Positions 40,233 through 40,672 of a DNA stretch of 40,672 bases are shown here, piece after piece; within the stretch, counting starts at the first letter, position 1, and the number at the start of each line of letters is the position of its first letter. The notes beneath the pieces were generated by a model. It had not been told where the DNA came from, made no database searches, and saw nothing but the letters and a program-made list of their open reading frames with translations. The DNA is from Treponema sp. (GTDB lineage Bacteria; Spirochaetota; Spirochaetia; Treponematales; Treponemataceae): positions 1 through 40,672 of the forward strand of contig JAFLSR010000017.1 in assembly GCA_022510845.1 (NCBI GenBank), in the 5' to 3' direction. The position numbers and the translations under genes were made by a program.

Positions 40233-40672
40233 CTACCGCGCGCCTGCGGCCTCAAGCAGTTCTCGCACGTTCTTTTTATAATAGTTCTGTGCATACCACA
40301 GCGCGGTCATGCCGTCATTGCTCTTTGCGTTCACGTCCGCGCCGGCTTCTATCAGAAGCCGTGCCACGTCCACGCAACCATGCCTTGCCGCAACCATCAG
40401 CGCGGTAGTGCCGTCATTCCTCTTTGCGTTCACGTCCGCACCGGCTTCTATCAGAAGCCGTGCCACGTCCACGGAATCATAACTCGCCGCTTTAAGCAGC
40501 GCGGTCTGGCCCTTTTCGTCCTTCGCGTTCACATCCGCACCGGCTTCTATCAGAAGCTTTGACATGGCCACAGAAGTCTCGTTAATCATCAGCGCGGTCC
40601 AGCCGAATCTGCCTTTGGCGTTCACGTCCGCACCGGCTTCTATCAGAAGCCGTGCCACGCCCGCGGAATTCC
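40233..40672 (-). CDS. Ankyrin-repeat protein, 5' end outside the window
   Basis: At least 146 codons with the frame open to the right edge. It encodes four or five ankyrin repeats with the unit ARLLIEAGADVNAK plus a G-x-TAL helix start, about 33 residues apart, ending in a cap NVRELLEAAGAR. Ankyrin repeats mediate protein binding. The second repeat (MINETSVAMSKLL) departs from the others. The repeats are nearly identical also at the DNA level, and the gene is more GC-rich than its neighbours, so copy number may change by recombination. A GTG codon at 40658 could be misread as the start, but coding clearly continues before it. Confidence 0.85.
   Translation of the reverse strand, partial: NSAGVARLLIEAGADVNAKGRFGWTALMINETSVAMSKLLIEAGADVNAKDEKGQTALLKAASYDSVDVARLLIEAGADVNAKRNDGTTALMVAARHGCVDVARLLIEAGADVNAKSNDGMTALWYAQNYYKKNVRELLEAAGAR
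40326..40672. repeat. Tandem DNA repeats of the ankyrin gene
   Basis: A segment of about 40 bases (core ccggcttctatcagaagc) recurs about every 99 bases, at roughly 40343, 40442, 40541 and 40634, nearly unchanged. The same core holds a small inverted repeat, GCTTCTatcAGAAGC. Confidence 0.85.

Noticed and set aside
40326..40672. CRISPR-like regularly spaced repeats at the right edge
   Set aside because: Repeat spacing is 99 bases, the spacers are also similar, and the whole stretch encodes ankyrin repeats in one frame.

Overview
The window looks like a chromosomal segment of a host-associated, Treponema-like spirochaete. The evidence is a roughly 900-residue GreA with a giant N-terminal extension (the spirochaete form), a single-chain glycyl-tRNA synthetase, a DUF1302-like outer-membrane protein with a LolA-like protein and an RND/MMPL exporter, a Maf/DUF115 motility-type glycosyltransferase, AT-rich coding, and intergenic DNA full of hairpins. 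Species cannot be fixed from sequence alone. There is no CRISPR array, transposase, prophage or rRNA.

Layout. (1) 1-9079: the 3' part of a tRNA-Asn, then a mosaic surface-polysaccharide locus: a GtrII-type membrane glucosyltransferase, two GT-B glycosyltransferases, a TupA-like ATP-grasp ligase, and an operon of a polyprenyl-phosphate glycosyltransferase, a ChbG/NaxD-like sugar deacetylase and a second GT2; then a YjbR-like gene. Two genes here (ATP-grasp and polyprenyl-P glycosyltransferase) each carry an in-frame tract of nine G in a non-conserved loop. (2) 9297-20085: small lipoprotein; a minus-strand set LysM/M23 peptidase, zinc-ribbon protein and polysaccharide-deacetylase-like protein; an overlapping plus-strand operon of signal peptidase I, class B penicillin-binding protein and Maf-like glycosyltransferase; a chemoreceptor. 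(3) 20452-26404: hisD-def on minus, then glyS, an aldo/keto reductase-like gene and fmt on plus. def and fmt handle the formyl group of initiator Met. (4) 26546-34423: an ArsR-type regulator and an envelope gene set on minus (RND exporter, LolA-like periplasmic protein, DUF1302-like barrel), then a metallophosphoesterase lipoprotein coupled to a small beta-barrel. (5) 34586-35290: tRNA-Ala on minus and Ser(UGA)-Ser(GCU)-Arg(GCG)-Ser(GGA) on plus. (6) 35463-40672: HD-domain phosphohydrolase, TPR protein, greA, and an ankyrin-repeat gene that runs off the right edge.

Three signals stand out. First, the glycan locus combines a GT2/deacetylase pair resembling the Francisella FlmF2-NaxD lipid-linked amino-sugar pathway with poly-G tracts that look like phase-variation switches. 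Second, at least seven intergenic gaps hold a modular array of consecutive hairpins with a conserved 16-base linker (GCAGTGAATAAGCGAG type) and conserved loops but variable, compensating stems; I know of no name for this family. Third, several promoters sit so close to the start codon that leaderless or nearly leaderless mRNAs are predicted.
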